Notes under the pieces: model-generated
Databases searched by the model: none
What the model saw: the letters and a program-made list of their open reading frames with translations, nothing else
What the model was told of the DNA's origin: nothing
Assembly: GCA_016617855.1 (NCBI GenBank)
Contig: JAECUM010012954.1
Coordinates: 26,094 to 90,093, forward strand
DNA: 64,000 nt
Direction: 5' to 3'
Origin: Megalonaias nervosa
Taxonomy: Eukaryota > Mollusca > Bivalvia > Unionida > Unionidae
In this document: in pieces, positions 1 to 11,930 of the stretch
Layout: the number at the start of each line of letters is the position of its first letter
How positions within the stretch are numbered: position 1 is the first letter of the stretch
Translations under genes and position numbers: made by a program

Positions 1-350
1 TTAAAAATGATAAGACCCCCTGTATCAATACAGGTTTGGGGGCTGGTTTAACGAATTACAAGAAGACAAGATGATTTTAAGAAAATTCAGTCCTTCTTTA
101 TACAACAGTATATAATTTTGAAGATCTTTTGTCAAAATTTAAATCAACCCATTTTGAAAATGTTTTTTAAATGCTGGATTTTTAATCAGATTGGCTTAAG
201 AAGATTAGGTTGTTTGAAAAATCTTGTTTGGGATTTTGTTGGAACAGATAAATTCAGGGTTAAACTCTTCATTACAAGACAAGATTCTAATTATTTGTGT
301 TTATTGTTTTTTATGCTATAATAGGAAATGTTTACTGTCTATAAGATGCA

Positions 351-409
<59 letters not shown>

Positions 410-1694
410 CTATAGAATTCTTTAGAATTAAAGATTAAAGGTTTGAAGTGAAACAAAACTAATTTATGTTCATTATGTTATTCCCACTTAGCAACACAAT
501 GCAGGTCAGCAAAATAAAGTTAGAAGTTTTATTCTGTACATTGAAATGACTTTTCATGCCAATTTATAGGAATATAATCAAACTTGTTTTGTGTGATACA
601 TTTTGTGGTTTTGTACATGATCATCTTTTCTGACTTAGATGTTTTGGAGAGTCTTGAAAGAGAAACATCTTTAGATTTAGAAAATGCATGTCTTATAATC
701 TAAAATGTTCTTTAATTCCATTCAGTAATGGTCATATGTTAACCTTGAAAAAATTGATTTAATCCTGGAAAAGCCCTGGAAATGACCTGGAAATTTGTCT
801 TTAGAAAAGCGTGGGAACCATGTAATTTGCATAAATTTGCATAAATGAATTAATTTGCTTAAATTTGTATTAATGAATTTGCATAAATGAAGTACACAAA
901 ATGGAACAATCCAGTTTGTTTAAAGCTTGATAAATCAAGGATATGTATCAAAGAAACAAAGATTATTACACTTCATTGACTCAAACAAAATATTTTAGCC
1001 ATCTTTAATAAAATTAGGAAGGGTTGCATTTTATTCTTTACACATACTGGAAATATCATATCAGCACTAGGGACTGAACAACCATTCAGTTTTCAGGGGA
1101 AAGGGTGCTGCTTGGAAAACCATTATGAAATCTTGATATATTCAATAAGTTTTTATAAATAGATAACTTATTAACAATTGTATTTAACATCACTTATATG
1201 GGTCACATACACTGATTCTTCTCAGTTTGAAAAAGTTCCCAGCACTGTCTGGAAAGGTTGGCAGGTATGTCATTCAGATTTTTTTCTTCGTTTTAATTCA
1301 GTTACTCAAAAATTATTATTATCTCACATTGAGTTATTTCTGTGGAAGCACCAGGTTTCCTAATTAAGCTGCACGGAGCACGTTTTTATTTGTGTGAACC
1401 TAATTGTCTGGTGTAAATGGTGGCATGTTCTTATTAGATGTCACGTGACAGGTAAATTTTTGGAGAAGTGGATAGAGAATAGATTTAATCAAGTACAGAG
1501 TATCTTGTCCTTGCTTTTCCTAACTTCTGATCTTGGACACTATAAATTTTGTTTTCCATGATCTGCTAGCAACAAGTTTTGCTTAAGATAGATATTTAAG
1601 TAAAAAAAGTCTTGTATTTGAGGATATTGATGGTGGTTTTATTGCAGCAAATGAAGTTTTCAAGACAACATGTTAGTGGAGATGGTAAAATGGG
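1..1694. other. Non-coding AT-rich stretch, probably intron
   Basis: I see no convincing exon here. It holds a TG/TA microsatellite, a fragment near 741-823 that resembles one end of the MITE at 30039-30543 (both end in a GGAACCATG-like motif), and a cluster of ATTTGCAT motifs at 825-884. It is probably intron of the plus-strand gene whose first visible exon starts at 2193. Confidence 0.4.
351..407. repeat. TG/TA dinucleotide microsatellite
   Basis: Five TG units run into about 24 uninterrupted TA units. Short open frames reading alternating Tyr-Ile across it are artefacts. Confidence 0.98.
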
Positions 1695-1696
1695 TA

Positions 1697-1874
1697 CAGT
1701 AAAACCGGTCTTGAAAGACCACTGCTATGTGAGACCACCTGTCTTGAGAGACCACACTGTCAGTGCACAAATTTATTAATTATATAGCATTGTTACCTGT
1801 TATGAGAGACCACCTGTCTTGAGAGATCATAATTTTTTGGCAAAAGAGGTGGTCTTTCAAGACAGGTTCTACTG
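1697..1874. mobile_element. Short mariner-type MITE with TA target duplication
   Basis: The two ends are inverted repeats of about 25 bp beginning CAGTA, with a shared GTCTTGAAAGACCA core and only about two mismatches. TA dinucleotides flank both ends (1695-1696 and 1875-1876), the Tc1/mariner-type duplication. The interior repeats the terminal motif (GAGACCACCTGTCTTGAGAG) twice more. There is no coding capacity in 178 bp, so it is non-autonomous. Confidence 0.8.
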
Positions 1875-2192
1875 TATTTGCAACAGAAAGACAACTATTG
1901 ATGTCCTTAAATCCTTGAAACAAAGCTGTTATCTCCAGTCTAATACACTTTTTAAAATTATGTTGAAAATTTAGCAAAATATGCCATTCTCGTTGGCATT
2001 GTCATAGGGAGAGCCATAATGTCAAACAAAACAAAGTTTTCATTGATATATTGCTGATTTCACTACTGCTGTTTTTTAAATTCAACCAGTCAGAAAGCAT
2101 GTTGTATGTACAAATGACCTAGAATGCATGAATAATTTTGTTGATAAAAGTGAATTTATGAGATGGTGTGCATCTGTGGATTTCCTTTACAG

Positions 2193-2637
2193 AACAACTA
2201 CAAAGGAGTCAGAGTGAAAGGGGAGGTGATCGTCTACAATCCTTGATATCAAAGTACCGCAGCTATAATGAGGCTCCTGAACGTAAAATCAAGCCCTTGA
2301 CTTTATCTGGTAGCAGTAAGATGGGGCTTGTTACAAAAGGGAGGAGTTTTGGCCCAGCGGCTCCAAAAACAGATGGAAAGGTGAGTTTAGAAACCAGTAT
2401 GGAAGGTGCTCTGGCAGAGGTTCAAAGTTTGGATGCACAAATTGAGGTTGAAGAAGTTGAATTGTCTGCACGCCAGGAAGGTGCATTCGCACAAAGTATT
2501 CCTGTAGTTCATGTTGATGATTCCGGCGGAAACCGACAATTGGAGGGTGGTGGGACAAGCACGGAGGAGGAAACAGATGAAGATAGCGAGGAAGATGATG
2601 ACTCAGAGCAAAGGGATATCAGCTCCCTGATAGATAG
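2193..2637 (+). CDS. Internal exon of an unrecognised acidic protein
   Basis: A 445-nt exon lies between a strong acceptor (TTTCCTTTACAG) and a good donor (ATAG/GTGAGC). It is open throughout and encodes about 147 residues: a basic, Ser/Arg-rich start (RSQSERGGDRLQSLISKYRS), a Lys/Gly-rich stretch, then a strongly acidic tract (EEETDEDSEEDDDSEQ) ending ISSLID. Composition and the acidic run look like disordered coding sequence, not chance. A second consensus donor lies inside it at 2381 (AAAG/GTGAGT), so a 188-nt short form is possible. The exon starts at codon position 2 and ends after two bases of a codon. Upstream exons lie outside the window. I do not recognise the family; a nuclear or cytoskeletal scaffold protein is possible but unsupported. 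Confidence 0.65.
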
Positions 2638-3945
2638 GTGAGCATCATATTATACAAGTTGTGGACTTTTTTCTGTTTATTAATCAAATTTTAGCACCAT
2701 GTGTGGAGTGTGCCAGTATTCAAGTAAGCTTTGCACACCTTTAACTCTAGAAATAAATATGGTTTAAAAAGGCAAGAAAAATGAACACCTGCAGGTAGTG
2801 CTTTTTTTAATGTCACGTCTGGTATACTTAGGTCAGATGTAGTTTTCAATAGATCGGTCATTTTTTGTTTAGTTTATATTACCTTAGCATTAAGTGACTT
2901 CATAAAGTAGCATCACATTTTTGTTTTTGCTTTTTAGACTTCTTAATTGATTGAAGGTCTTAATTTTGCATTAATTGCCTTCTTGCATTTTATTATTTAG
3001 AAGCAATATATATTGAAGGGGAATGGCTTTTTCTGCATTATATCTAAACTGATCACTGTAAACACATCTGATCTAGGCATATTTGATCAATTCTCTGATA
3101 TTCTAGGATCGTAAAATGCTTACTGCTATCTGCAGCTAGTGTGGCATCATTTGGTCTGGTTGCAAAATCTACATTACCCATATTTAGTAGCCCCTTAATA
3201 ACATTCTTGGTACAGTATGGTTCATTACAACTGTCTATACATGGGTGGTGGAATTAATCAATTAAGAATGTCTCATGATTTACATGTAGCAGCCCATGGT
3301 CAGAAATGTAGTTCCAACTTTCTGAAATCCCATAAACTTTTTTCGCCAGATAAAATAAAAGTTATGTTGGTCATTTATTACTTATAGGAGTGCTTTAAAT
3401 GCATACACTTAATTGTGTGGTAAGTGAAAGATTATCCTAATCCTGTTAATCTTGACACCTCTTTTTCTGATTATTGCCCTAATATAATATACTGAGTGGA
3501 TACAGTTTAGTGGGATTCATTTGGTCAATTCTGTTAATCCATGATCTGACACTCTTTGTTTATTTGTACTGGCCACCATTTGAATTGGATGTATCACACT
3601 AGGCCAGCCTTTCATAAATCTTGGTTTGACCATTTTAGGGTAGGTAGGTGGGGATTTTGCTTTGTTCTCCTGCTTGATTATTTTTTGTCAGTTTGAAATA
3701 TGAAATATTTGGCAATTATGCACCAAAAATTAATTCTTTAAACAATGGAAACAGGCTGATTGGTGTTCATCAGAGGACAGCAGACTATGAATTTGTAGTT
3801 TACCTGGCACATATGGATATGTGGGCTTTTGGTCTAGCCTTGTGTCATGTGACCATTACGAATTGCTATTTCAACCTTGTCTCAAAAACCAGTGAACTTT
3901 TTCATGTTTGTACAAATGATGCCAGTCTGTCACATTGGTGTTACA
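2638..3945. other. Intron sequence, no feature recognised
   Basis: AT-rich DNA after the donor at 2638. A 96-codon open frame starting at 3693 has no splice context and runs into the transposon end at 3948, so I do not treat it as coding. Confidence 0.5.
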
Positions 3946-3947
3946 TA

Positions 3948-5716
3948 CACCACTCCCTTGATAACTTGCAAACCCACTTATAATGCGGGGTCAGGCGTGG
4001 ACCCCATTTTTTAAACTAGAAATACAAAAAATATTAGCCCTATTTGTTGAATTTATTTTGTTTTATCATCGAAAGCGGTAGATTGGAACTGGAAATTTTA
4101 ATGACATTATGAAATTAGCAACTTTTAATAAGAAGTCATATATTTTGTTACATGTCCTTACCAAATGACCTTCTTAGTACACTGTAATGAACAATATTCA
4201 AAAAAATTATGATCAGTGAAAATGTCATGCCTGCTGGTCTGGCATAGTACTTTAATAAATAAATATCCATGAAATAATTTTTTATCAAGCAAAATTTGTG
4301 TTTTAGTTCTATCTTTTAGTTCACTTTAAATGTAATCACCATAAATGCTATGTGCCTTCTTGTATTCAAACATAAAATGCCTCAATCGACCGTAACAGCT
4401 ATGTCCGCGAGTGTTGCACTGAGAACTTAGTGTAAACTGTATTTTGACATCTGACTTACGGAATAGTTGCGCTGAATTGAAAGCTGATCTCCTTTGTATT
4501 ATCACGTTAATTACATTTTTTGTATCAAATAAAGGAGGTTGAATAAAAGAAAAGTTAAAGGGCATGCAAATCCTACAGGTGTAAGATCTAGCGACCCTGG
4601 TCATAAATCAGTTGAACTCATTCCAACTGATCATTCAAACCCAGTTACAAATATTATTGTATATGTAATATAATTATACTACCTTAAATTAACCTACTCA
4701 TTCATAAGTGTGTTCAAAGATAGCATGGCCACCAAGCGAAATGAATACTTTGTCAAATAAAGAGTTTTGTTTCAGATATGATTACTGTGAAGAAGTGAGT
4801 TTGAGAGAATTCCTGAATTGGCACTTTGAGATATCCACAAGGATGAGAAATATCACTGGTATTTGCAATGAAATTGTGGCATCAATAATTTACTAATTGA
4901 GCAATACAAACTTTAGTTTCGACATAGACGATTGTTTCGTGAAATAAATGTTGCTTGTTTTTGGAAAAAGGGATCTTGTTTTGTGGTGTATTAATAGTTC
5001 GTCTGGTCCATATTTCATAGATTCCCTGCTTTGAACTTTGTAGCCATTTGTGAAGCATGAAACCAGACTAATCAACAACAACAAAAAACAATGATGTAAT
5101 ACACAAATGTTCTTGCGTACATGTGAATGTTGTTTGAAACCAGTGGGAATAATGTTAATAATCTTTCAGATGTTGGGCATCTTGAAAATAAATGTAATTT
5201 ATACAGAATAGCAAACAACTTCATTAGAAAAAGCGCTTTATTGACAACTGTTCTCAACGTGATTATAAAACAAGTTACCAGCTGTTAAACAGTACATTTA
5301 CCCCCCACCTACCCTGTCGTGTGGTTTGCTTTACGTCGAGCGGGGAAGGCTTACTTATATTTTGGAGGTCTCTCGGTAACTCGCTTCCTCGTTTATAGTG
5401 CTGTCTATGTTTTTAGGACTCCACTGTACACGAGTTGTTGTTGTTGTTGTTGTTATAGGGTTTTAATGTTATTTTTGAGCACAAGATAGGCTATACATGG
5501 CAGCCAGTATAAATGGTGGAGGAAGAACCCGGGAAAACACTGGAAGGAACCACTGACCCATGAGAAGCTACTGGCAAGCTTTCTCACGTACCCACATTGG
5601 CCGAGCCTGAGACTCGAACCCACGCAGACAGAGGTGAGATGGCAGTGATCCGTAACGGTGAGTGCTTTTGACCACTTGGCCTCTTGGGGCCCCTGTGAGT
5701 TATTGAGGGAGAGGTG
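3948..5716. mobile_element. TA-flanked DNA transposon, copy C1, interrupted by a SINE
   Basis: The left end CACCACTCCCTTGATAACTT is an imperfect inverted copy of the right end (GAGTTATTGAGGGAGAGGTG), and TA flanks both sides. About 1.5 kb of interior aligns by eye along its length with copy C2 (23693-25250), including the subterminal motif with TTATAATGCGGGGTC on the left and TTTATAGTGCTGTC on the right. No transposase frame is present, so it is non-autonomous. The right terminal repeat is split at 5436 by a family B SINE. The superfamily is not certain; the TA duplication suggests Tc1/mariner/pogo-like. Confidence 0.8.
5437..5696 (-). mobile_element. tRNA-derived SINE, family B, copy B1
   Basis: Read on the minus strand it begins with a tRNA-like head (box A-like GGCCAAGTGGT, box B-like GGGTTCGAGTC), continues through a unique body, and ends in an (AAC)n tail. 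It is inserted into the right terminal repeat of DNA transposon C1; GAGTT occurs on both sides (5432-5436 and 5697-5701) as the probable target duplication. Confidence 0.8.
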
Positions 5717-6578
5717 TAAAATAGAAAACCTTTAAACACCTTCTAAAAAATTGCTAGAAAGAATTTGATCAAATTTGACAGAATGCATTCTGGCATAGGG
5801 ATCTTCTTGGGTTATAAAAATAGTGTCAATCCACCATCAAACAGGACAGACATTACTATAAATAGAAAGAATCTAAATAACTGTTCATTAAATATTCATC
5901 AGAATTTTACCAGATTTGAAACTAAGTATCATGGCATAAAGGCCTTTCAGGTTTATGATAATGTTGCTGTTCTGCCATCAAATATGGCCACTGTTACAAA
6001 AATTAGGAAAACCTTAAAGGACTTTTTCTAAAAAAAACCCCACTTAACATCATGTTTTCATACAATGCAGATCCACAGTAAGATATAGTCACCATTACTA
6101 AAGCTTGAAAAACCTTGAAACAACTTCTTTTCAGAAACTGCCTTGCAGAATTTGACCTAATTTGTTGCCAAGTTCATACAATTTTGTACAAGTGGTTCAC
6201 TGTCAGATATGGCAAACCATTAAGGACATTTTGGAATTAAGTGCTTCTAAGTTTGTGCAAATGATGTAGATCATCAAATATGGCTGATGTGACAAAAATC
6301 GGAGAAAGAAAGTCTTTACCAACCTATTCTCAAAAGCAGATCAACAGAATTTAACCAAATTTTACAGCATTCAGTGTCAGGGCCTTTCAAAATGTATATG
6401 GATGATGCCAATCTGCCATTAAATAAGGTTTTTAGTATTGTACAAACAGTGCTGATGTGCAGTCAATATTGATGAATATATTAAAAGTAGAGGATCCTAA
6501 AAACATTCTGATAACATGCAAACAACAGCATTGAAAGAAATTTCAAAATAAAGCATCCTACTTACATGGATTTCTTGT

Positions 6579-6813
6579 TTTTGTATTTTTTTTTTTGGTG
6601 GGGTTTTAATACCATTTTTCAGCACATGATTTGCGAGGCTATAAATGGCAGCACATGATAGGCTATAAATGGCACTGGAAGTTACTTGCAAGCTTTCTTT
6701 TCATACCCATGATAGTCGTGCTGAGACTCATAACCCACACAGACAGAGGTAAGATGTGTGAGTGATCTGTGAAGGAAAATGCCTTGGACCGCTCAGCCAT
6801 CTGGGGCCCATTA
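6579..6813 (-). mobile_element. tRNA-derived SINE, family B, copy B2
   Basis: Same body as B1 (shared GCTATAAATGGCA, CTTGCAAGCTTTCT and the degenerate head around CTGAGACTCATAACCC), with an internal duplication of about 24 bp around GGCTATAAATGGCA. A 10-bp direct repeat, GATTTCTTGT, flanks it at 6569-6578 and 6814-6823. Confidence 0.8.
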
Positions 6814-7120
6814 GATTTCTTGTCCAACTTTCTAGCATTTGGCATTTAGGTAGATGTCATCCAGGTGAGTGATTTCAGACCCATGTAGTCCTCATAGCCC
6901 AAGACTACTGTTTAGAAAAAAAAAGTACCGTATTTCATGTAATTTTCAAAGTACAAAAAAACATTGTGCACAGAAATTATTTTTTATTTAAGCAGTCACA
7001 TATACAAAAATTGAGAACTCCAAAAATCTACGTGATCCTCAAAATTATTCACATGCATCCAACATATCATACTAAAAGAATCCTGCCCTAGTACAGTAAG
7101 TTATTTGAATTTGCATGCCA

Positions 7121-7336
7121 TATATACTTGTTTATAAGTCAAGTTCAACAGCAAACTGCACAGACAGACCCAGGTCTGCCATTGCATAATGGCCTGGCAG
7201 ATCTGAGCCTTTGCAGTTTGTTAGGAGCAATTAGTAATACAAATGACATAGCCACTGATATGGCTGTGCATTATGTGACAGGAAATCAGGGTATGTGTTG
7301 TTTGCAGTTGGTATTGACTTATAAGTGTGTATATAC
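7121..7336. mobile_element. Foldback MITE, family D, copy D1
   Basis: Left half: TATATACTTGTTTATAAGTC then an AACTGCACAGAC...CCAGGTCTGCC block. The right half is its inverted counterpart (GGGTATGTGTTGTTTGCAGT ... GACTTATAAGTGTGTATATA). The element is nearly one long interrupted palindrome with no coding capacity. Five more copies lie in this window. Confidence 0.75.
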
Positions 7337-7659
7337 AGTATATATTTGTGTATTGCATTAAATTAAGCATGGATACCTATGATGCAAATATAGGTGCCTC
7401 ATCATCACCCCTTTATTCTTTCACCTTGTGATTCAAAATAATTAAGGCTCAGATGACCTGATATGACTTAAATTCAGATGAGTCAATGTAGTTTATAGAG
7501 GAATGATCAACATTTTAGGTCACAAATATGAACTGTTGTCAAGATGAATTCACACAAGCTTTATGTATTTATAGTAAAAAAAGAATGACCAATCAAATGG
7601 AACATACAAGATAGGTCATTAAGCCCCAGTTCTTTCCTTGATTGTTATGAACATTAGGC

Positions 7660-8024
7660 CTGCAGTTCCTACACAGAGTACTATTAAACATAGGGCAAGC
7701 AGTTCCTACACAGAGTATTATTAAATATGGGGCATGCAGTGCCTACACAGAGTACTATTAAACATGGCTTAGGCAGTACCAACACAGAGTACTATTAAAC
7801 ATGGGCAAGCAGTGATTACACAAGAGTACTGTTAAACATGGGGCAGGCAGAGCCTACAAAGAGTACTATTAAACCTGGGGCAAGCAGAGTCAACACAGGG
7901 TACTATTAAACATGCCCAGGCAGTGCCTTCACAGAGTACTATTAAACATGGGCAAGCAGTGATCACACAGAATACTGTTAAACATGGACCTGGCAGTTCC
8001 TGCACAGAGTACTATTGAACATGG
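7660..8024. repeat. Minisatellite, ~37-bp unit
   Basis: About ten imperfect copies of a unit containing CACAGAGTACTATTAAACAT followed by GGGCAAGCAGT-like sequence. Units differ by point changes and small indels. Confidence 0.9.
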
Positions 8025-8240
8025 GACAGGCAGTGCCTACACACAGTACAGGTACTCCATGAGATATGTAAGGGTCATATTCCTGGGACCTCTATGAATG
8101 TCAGTTTTTAAACATGGGGCAGGCATATTCTGCACAGAGTACTTTTAAACATGCGACAGGCAGTGCCTACACACAGTACAGGTACTCCATGAGATATGTA
8201 AGGGTCATATTCCTGGGACCTCTATGAATGTCGGTTTTTA
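8025..8240. repeat. 86-bp direct duplication at the edge of the minisatellite
   Basis: 8025-8110 and 8155-8240 match over 86 bp with one visible difference (A at 8103, G at 8233), 130 bp apart. The duplicated block starts in a minisatellite unit and extends into unique sequence (GAGATATGTAAGGGTCATAT). Confidence 0.9.
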
Positions 8241-10315
8241 TGTAATTTGAGTTTTACTAGGCTACATGAAGTGTTGACATCATGATGAAGGGTAACTTGA
8301 AAAAAACACAATAAAAATCATTAAGATTACCGGTATGAGGAAATATAACAGAAACGATTTTGATGTACACAGTGGTCAATCTTTTTGTAGTAATTTTACT
8401 TTAAAGTACATTCTATTGAAAATAACTTGTTCCTGTTTTTACACACTGGTCTTCAAGAGAAACCCTTAAAATTGCATTAAAAAGTAAACAAATTAAATAT
8501 AAAACAGGTCTTGTAAACATCAGATTTATTTATGCTGTTTTGTACAATATATGCTTATATACTTAAATTCTCAAAACATGTCAAGATCTTTCAGTGTAAT
8601 AAAAGAAACAGTTATAAAATTACAATGGATTTTAGTATACAAAAATAATGATGACTTTTATGGTTCAGTGGTGTTTGAAAAATTGATGTGTACTAAAAAT
8701 TACATGAATTACAGTGCTTGTTTTAAGAGACATGTGAAACTTGTACAGGTGAAACTGACAGGATTAATAATGGCAATTGGTACATAATTTATTGTCACCA
8801 TTTAAGCTCATTGTATATTTTGAAGTTGTACATTGCCAAACTAATTGAGTACATGATATATAAGAAACTTTTAGTTTTCACTAAAACAAATCATATAATT
8901 TATACATTTCCACAAATATACAATGCAGTATCTACACTGTACACTTAACAAAAACAGAGTAAATTTTGTAGCATTGAATTACTCGTCGTAATGAGCATTT
9001 ACTGACAGTATCATAAACAATATGCACACTAGTAGCATTAGCCCCCTTATTATGTTGGGAGCTGTCCAATTTGGAGGGAGGTAAATTGTCTCTTCCAATA
9101 TGGTTTCACTGAATAAAGCACTCATATTTTACACATTTTAACTCCCCATGATCACTGGTAAGAAGACATTAGGCATACGATAGTCTCAAGTTCAGTAAAA
9201 TCGTGATGTTCAAGATGAGTTAATCAGCTGATTCTCCTCAATGAAGCAATGAGAGATTGAGAAATGTGCATTCAGTAAGGATATTTTTGGACCAAAATGT
9301 AGGGTGGGTGCGGGAGCTTGTTGAGTCATATGCAGGTGTTACCATTAAAATGCAGTATGCTATTTACTTTTATAAGTGCATGGGATTTCACAAGTGGGAA
9401 CTTGTTAATGATCAGGTACTGCAGGATGTAATAGATATGTTATATGTGTTGTAGTATTACATTACATGTTTGTTATTTGGTATATTTTATCTGTGTATTT
9501 TGATAAACTATCATTTTACATTATTGTTACTCTTTTTTGTATTTGCTATTTCTCACCAAGATCAGGGCCATTCATTGGGTTTTGTTTTCAGATCCAAAAT
9601 TTTAATTAGACAGAGTTATGTCATGATAAAGGTAGATAATTATAACCATATGGTTTTTTTGGTCATCAAAACAAAATAGGTACTCTGTTTTTTGTATTAA
9701 CTACTTGTTCATCTATTGTTCTTGTTTATTTCTTTAAGACTGGTATAGTGCTTCCCAACTGTGCATCTTTTGTCCTTCATTTTTAACATGTCACTTGATT
9801 AAAATTGCAGGTATGTCCTCTTTTCGGTTGGGAAATTTTTATTTCTGAATGCTTTGAATGAAATATTTAATATTTAAGAAAGAAAAACAAAATACGAAGT
9901 ATTTGTGTGACCAACCAATCTTGTTTTGTTATTGTTGGCTCATAATAGGTCTTTACTCTTTATTTTTTGGTGTAGTTTTGTGAAGTAGTGTATAGTAAAG
10001 TTCTAGTTGCAATAAAAACTTCAAAAATATAGAGTTATCATCGATCATTATCTTCTTGTACATAAACTGCATATTGGGGGCAGTTTGGTCATCATGATAC
10101 TAATTAAAATAAACAACCTGTATATTATGATCCAGAATGTTTTGAATCTTTTCTAACATTAGTTTTGTCCTTGAACTAAACGTGAACATCTTTCCTGTAT
10201 AACATCTATTTCATGTATGCCACTGTCATCATGTTTCTATTATGCTTTAAAAACATTTTGTTCCAAATGAACTTCGACCTCATTAATCACGTGTGATGTC
10301 ACTTCCTCTTAACAG
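8241..10315. other. Intron sequence, no feature recognised
   Basis: AT-rich. Open frames at 8551, 9257 and 9470 lack splice context and have the Phe/Leu/Ile/Lys/Asn-rich composition of translated AT-rich DNA. Nothing else supported. Confidence 0.5.
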
Positions 10316-10324
10316 TTGTTATAG

Positions 10325-10407
10325 AACACACTTGTCCTTCCTTAAGGAATTACGCAAAAGCAAAAGAAAACAGCGTGGTGGATCTGCCCGGGGCACATCC
10401 CGGGGAG
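10325..10407 (+). CDS. Candidate downstream exon of the plus-strand gene (basic C-terminal segment)
   Basis: Flanked by two possible acceptors 9 nt apart (after CTTAACAG at 10315 and after TTGTTATAG at 10324) and by a strong donor (GGAG/GTAAGA). Joined to the exon ending at 2637 it reads on in frame: Arg at the junction, then THLSFLKELRKSKRKQRGG and a Gly/Arg/Ser-rich end. The Lys/Arg-rich run after the acidic tract is typical of real coding sequence. If the donor is not used, the frame reads GGKK and stops at TAG 10416-10418, a possible alternative C-terminus. The exon is not a multiple of three, so including it changes the frame of anything downstream. Confidence 0.45.
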
Positions 10408-10418
10408 GTAAGAAGTAG

Positions 10419-11817
10419 GTAACCATGGCAACCATTCTTGAAATTTTCCAGAATTTCACTCTTTCTATGTGTCAGTTTTACAATGATTGAAAATTTAATC
10501 TTGCATCAGGCTTTCTCACACAGTTCATGATTTTAACATTTCAAGTCTCTTTGGGCCAAATATTTCATTTTCTTTATGGAAAACTGATTTTAATTTTATG
10601 TATCCGAAAATATGATTCATAGTTCAAAGATTATTCTATTGACGTATTTGGCCCAAATCATTCAGTAGTTTTAGTTGTAGCTAAAAATAGATCCCATATC
10701 CTCATAGCAGTGACAGATTATTGAATTCCTTGGCCTGATACCATGTATATATAATTTTGAAAGGGGTGTATGTTTAGAAGCATGGTATGATGTATTGCTT
10801 TGGTATGTCTGAAGTTACTAATGTTTTAACTATGCAATAACATTTTTATTTCATATAAATCTAATGAGAACTTGCATGATTATCTTTGCACTAATTTTCA
10901 TTTAAATATTTTTACATGAAAGTTGAACAAATCTTTGTATAGTCAATGTACCTTTTTTTCTCCCATACATCGCACAATGTATGTTCCTGTAATAAAGATA
11001 TCACCAAGGACAAGTTTTAATAACCTTTTTTTTTATAAACATATACATCTGATTTGATCATTTCAAAGTGTCAGAATCTTTTCCATTAGTCTCTTGTCAT
11101 TAGAGTAGAAAGGTTCAGAAAGCAAGCTTGTTGGCTTGGCATCTTGTAAGGTTTTGTAACACATATAAAAACCAAAAATCTGCATCTTTTAAGTTGGATT
11201 TCAGCCTAGATTCTCTTTGTATAGCTTCCAATAATATTTTCCATAAATTAGGGAATAAGTTGAATTGGGGGATTTGAGGTCAGTAATAGTACATTTATTA
11301 TCACAACCTGATTTTTACAAGTGATGTATGTAACACATTTTGAAAAGTTTCAGCAGAATCAAATTTATTTAAAAAATCAACAATGAAATTATGTAACTTT
11401 GTATCACAAGGAGCAACATGATGTCACAATGGCACATTTCTGAAAGCATTTTGTAAATTTAACGCTGCAAATTTTGATGTTTCAACGTATGACATAAGGC
11501 ATTACATTTGTTAAACTTTGTGTTGGAATGGGACTTTGTTGAAACAGAATCACCTCTTTTCAGTAATTGGAGAATTTTTTTTCTGTCTTTCATATGATTT
11601 CTTTATTTGGTTGTCGGTTGTTTCAACAAGGAATTAACCAGATAAATCTGCTGTAGCATTACGTTATCTGTATAGTGTTCACTTCCGTGAAAAATGCATT
11701 CTGAGTAATAAGATTATTTTCAGGAAATTCAGACTTTCAGAAATGTTTTGGAAGTATTTATAATTTAATTTGTTGTAAAAATATAGTCCTGTTTCATTGA
11801 TTGTGGTAGAGTTTCCT
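10419..11817. other. Intron sequence, no feature recognised
   Basis: AT-rich, no exon-like open frame with splice signals, no repeat I recognise. Confidence 0.5.
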
Positions 11818-11930
11818 TATCTACTCGTTTACAAGTTGAGTGCAGCTGCAGACTGCACAGACCCATATCTGCTATAACATAATGTGATAGCAGGTTAGGG
11901 TCTATGTTGTTTGCATCTGGAGAAGCTGTT
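11818..11930. mobile_element. Foldback MITE, family D, partial copy D2
   Basis: Shows the family's left arm (GTTTACAAGTTGAGTGCAGC, ACTGCACAGACCCATATCTG) and the start of the right arm (GGGTCTATGTTGTTTGCATC), then loses similarity. Probably truncated on the right. Confidence 0.65.

Noticed and set aside
1226..1264. A 39-nt candidate mini-exon (FEKVPSTVWKGWQ) with acceptor TTCTTCTCAG and donor CAG/GTATGT
   Set aside because: None of its three phases joins to the exon at 2193 without a stop in one of the two, so it cannot precede that exon in the proposed gene.
3693..3983. 96-codon open frame on the plus strand
   Set aside because: It runs across the boundary of DNA transposon C1 and has no splice context; composition is that of chance AT-rich translation.
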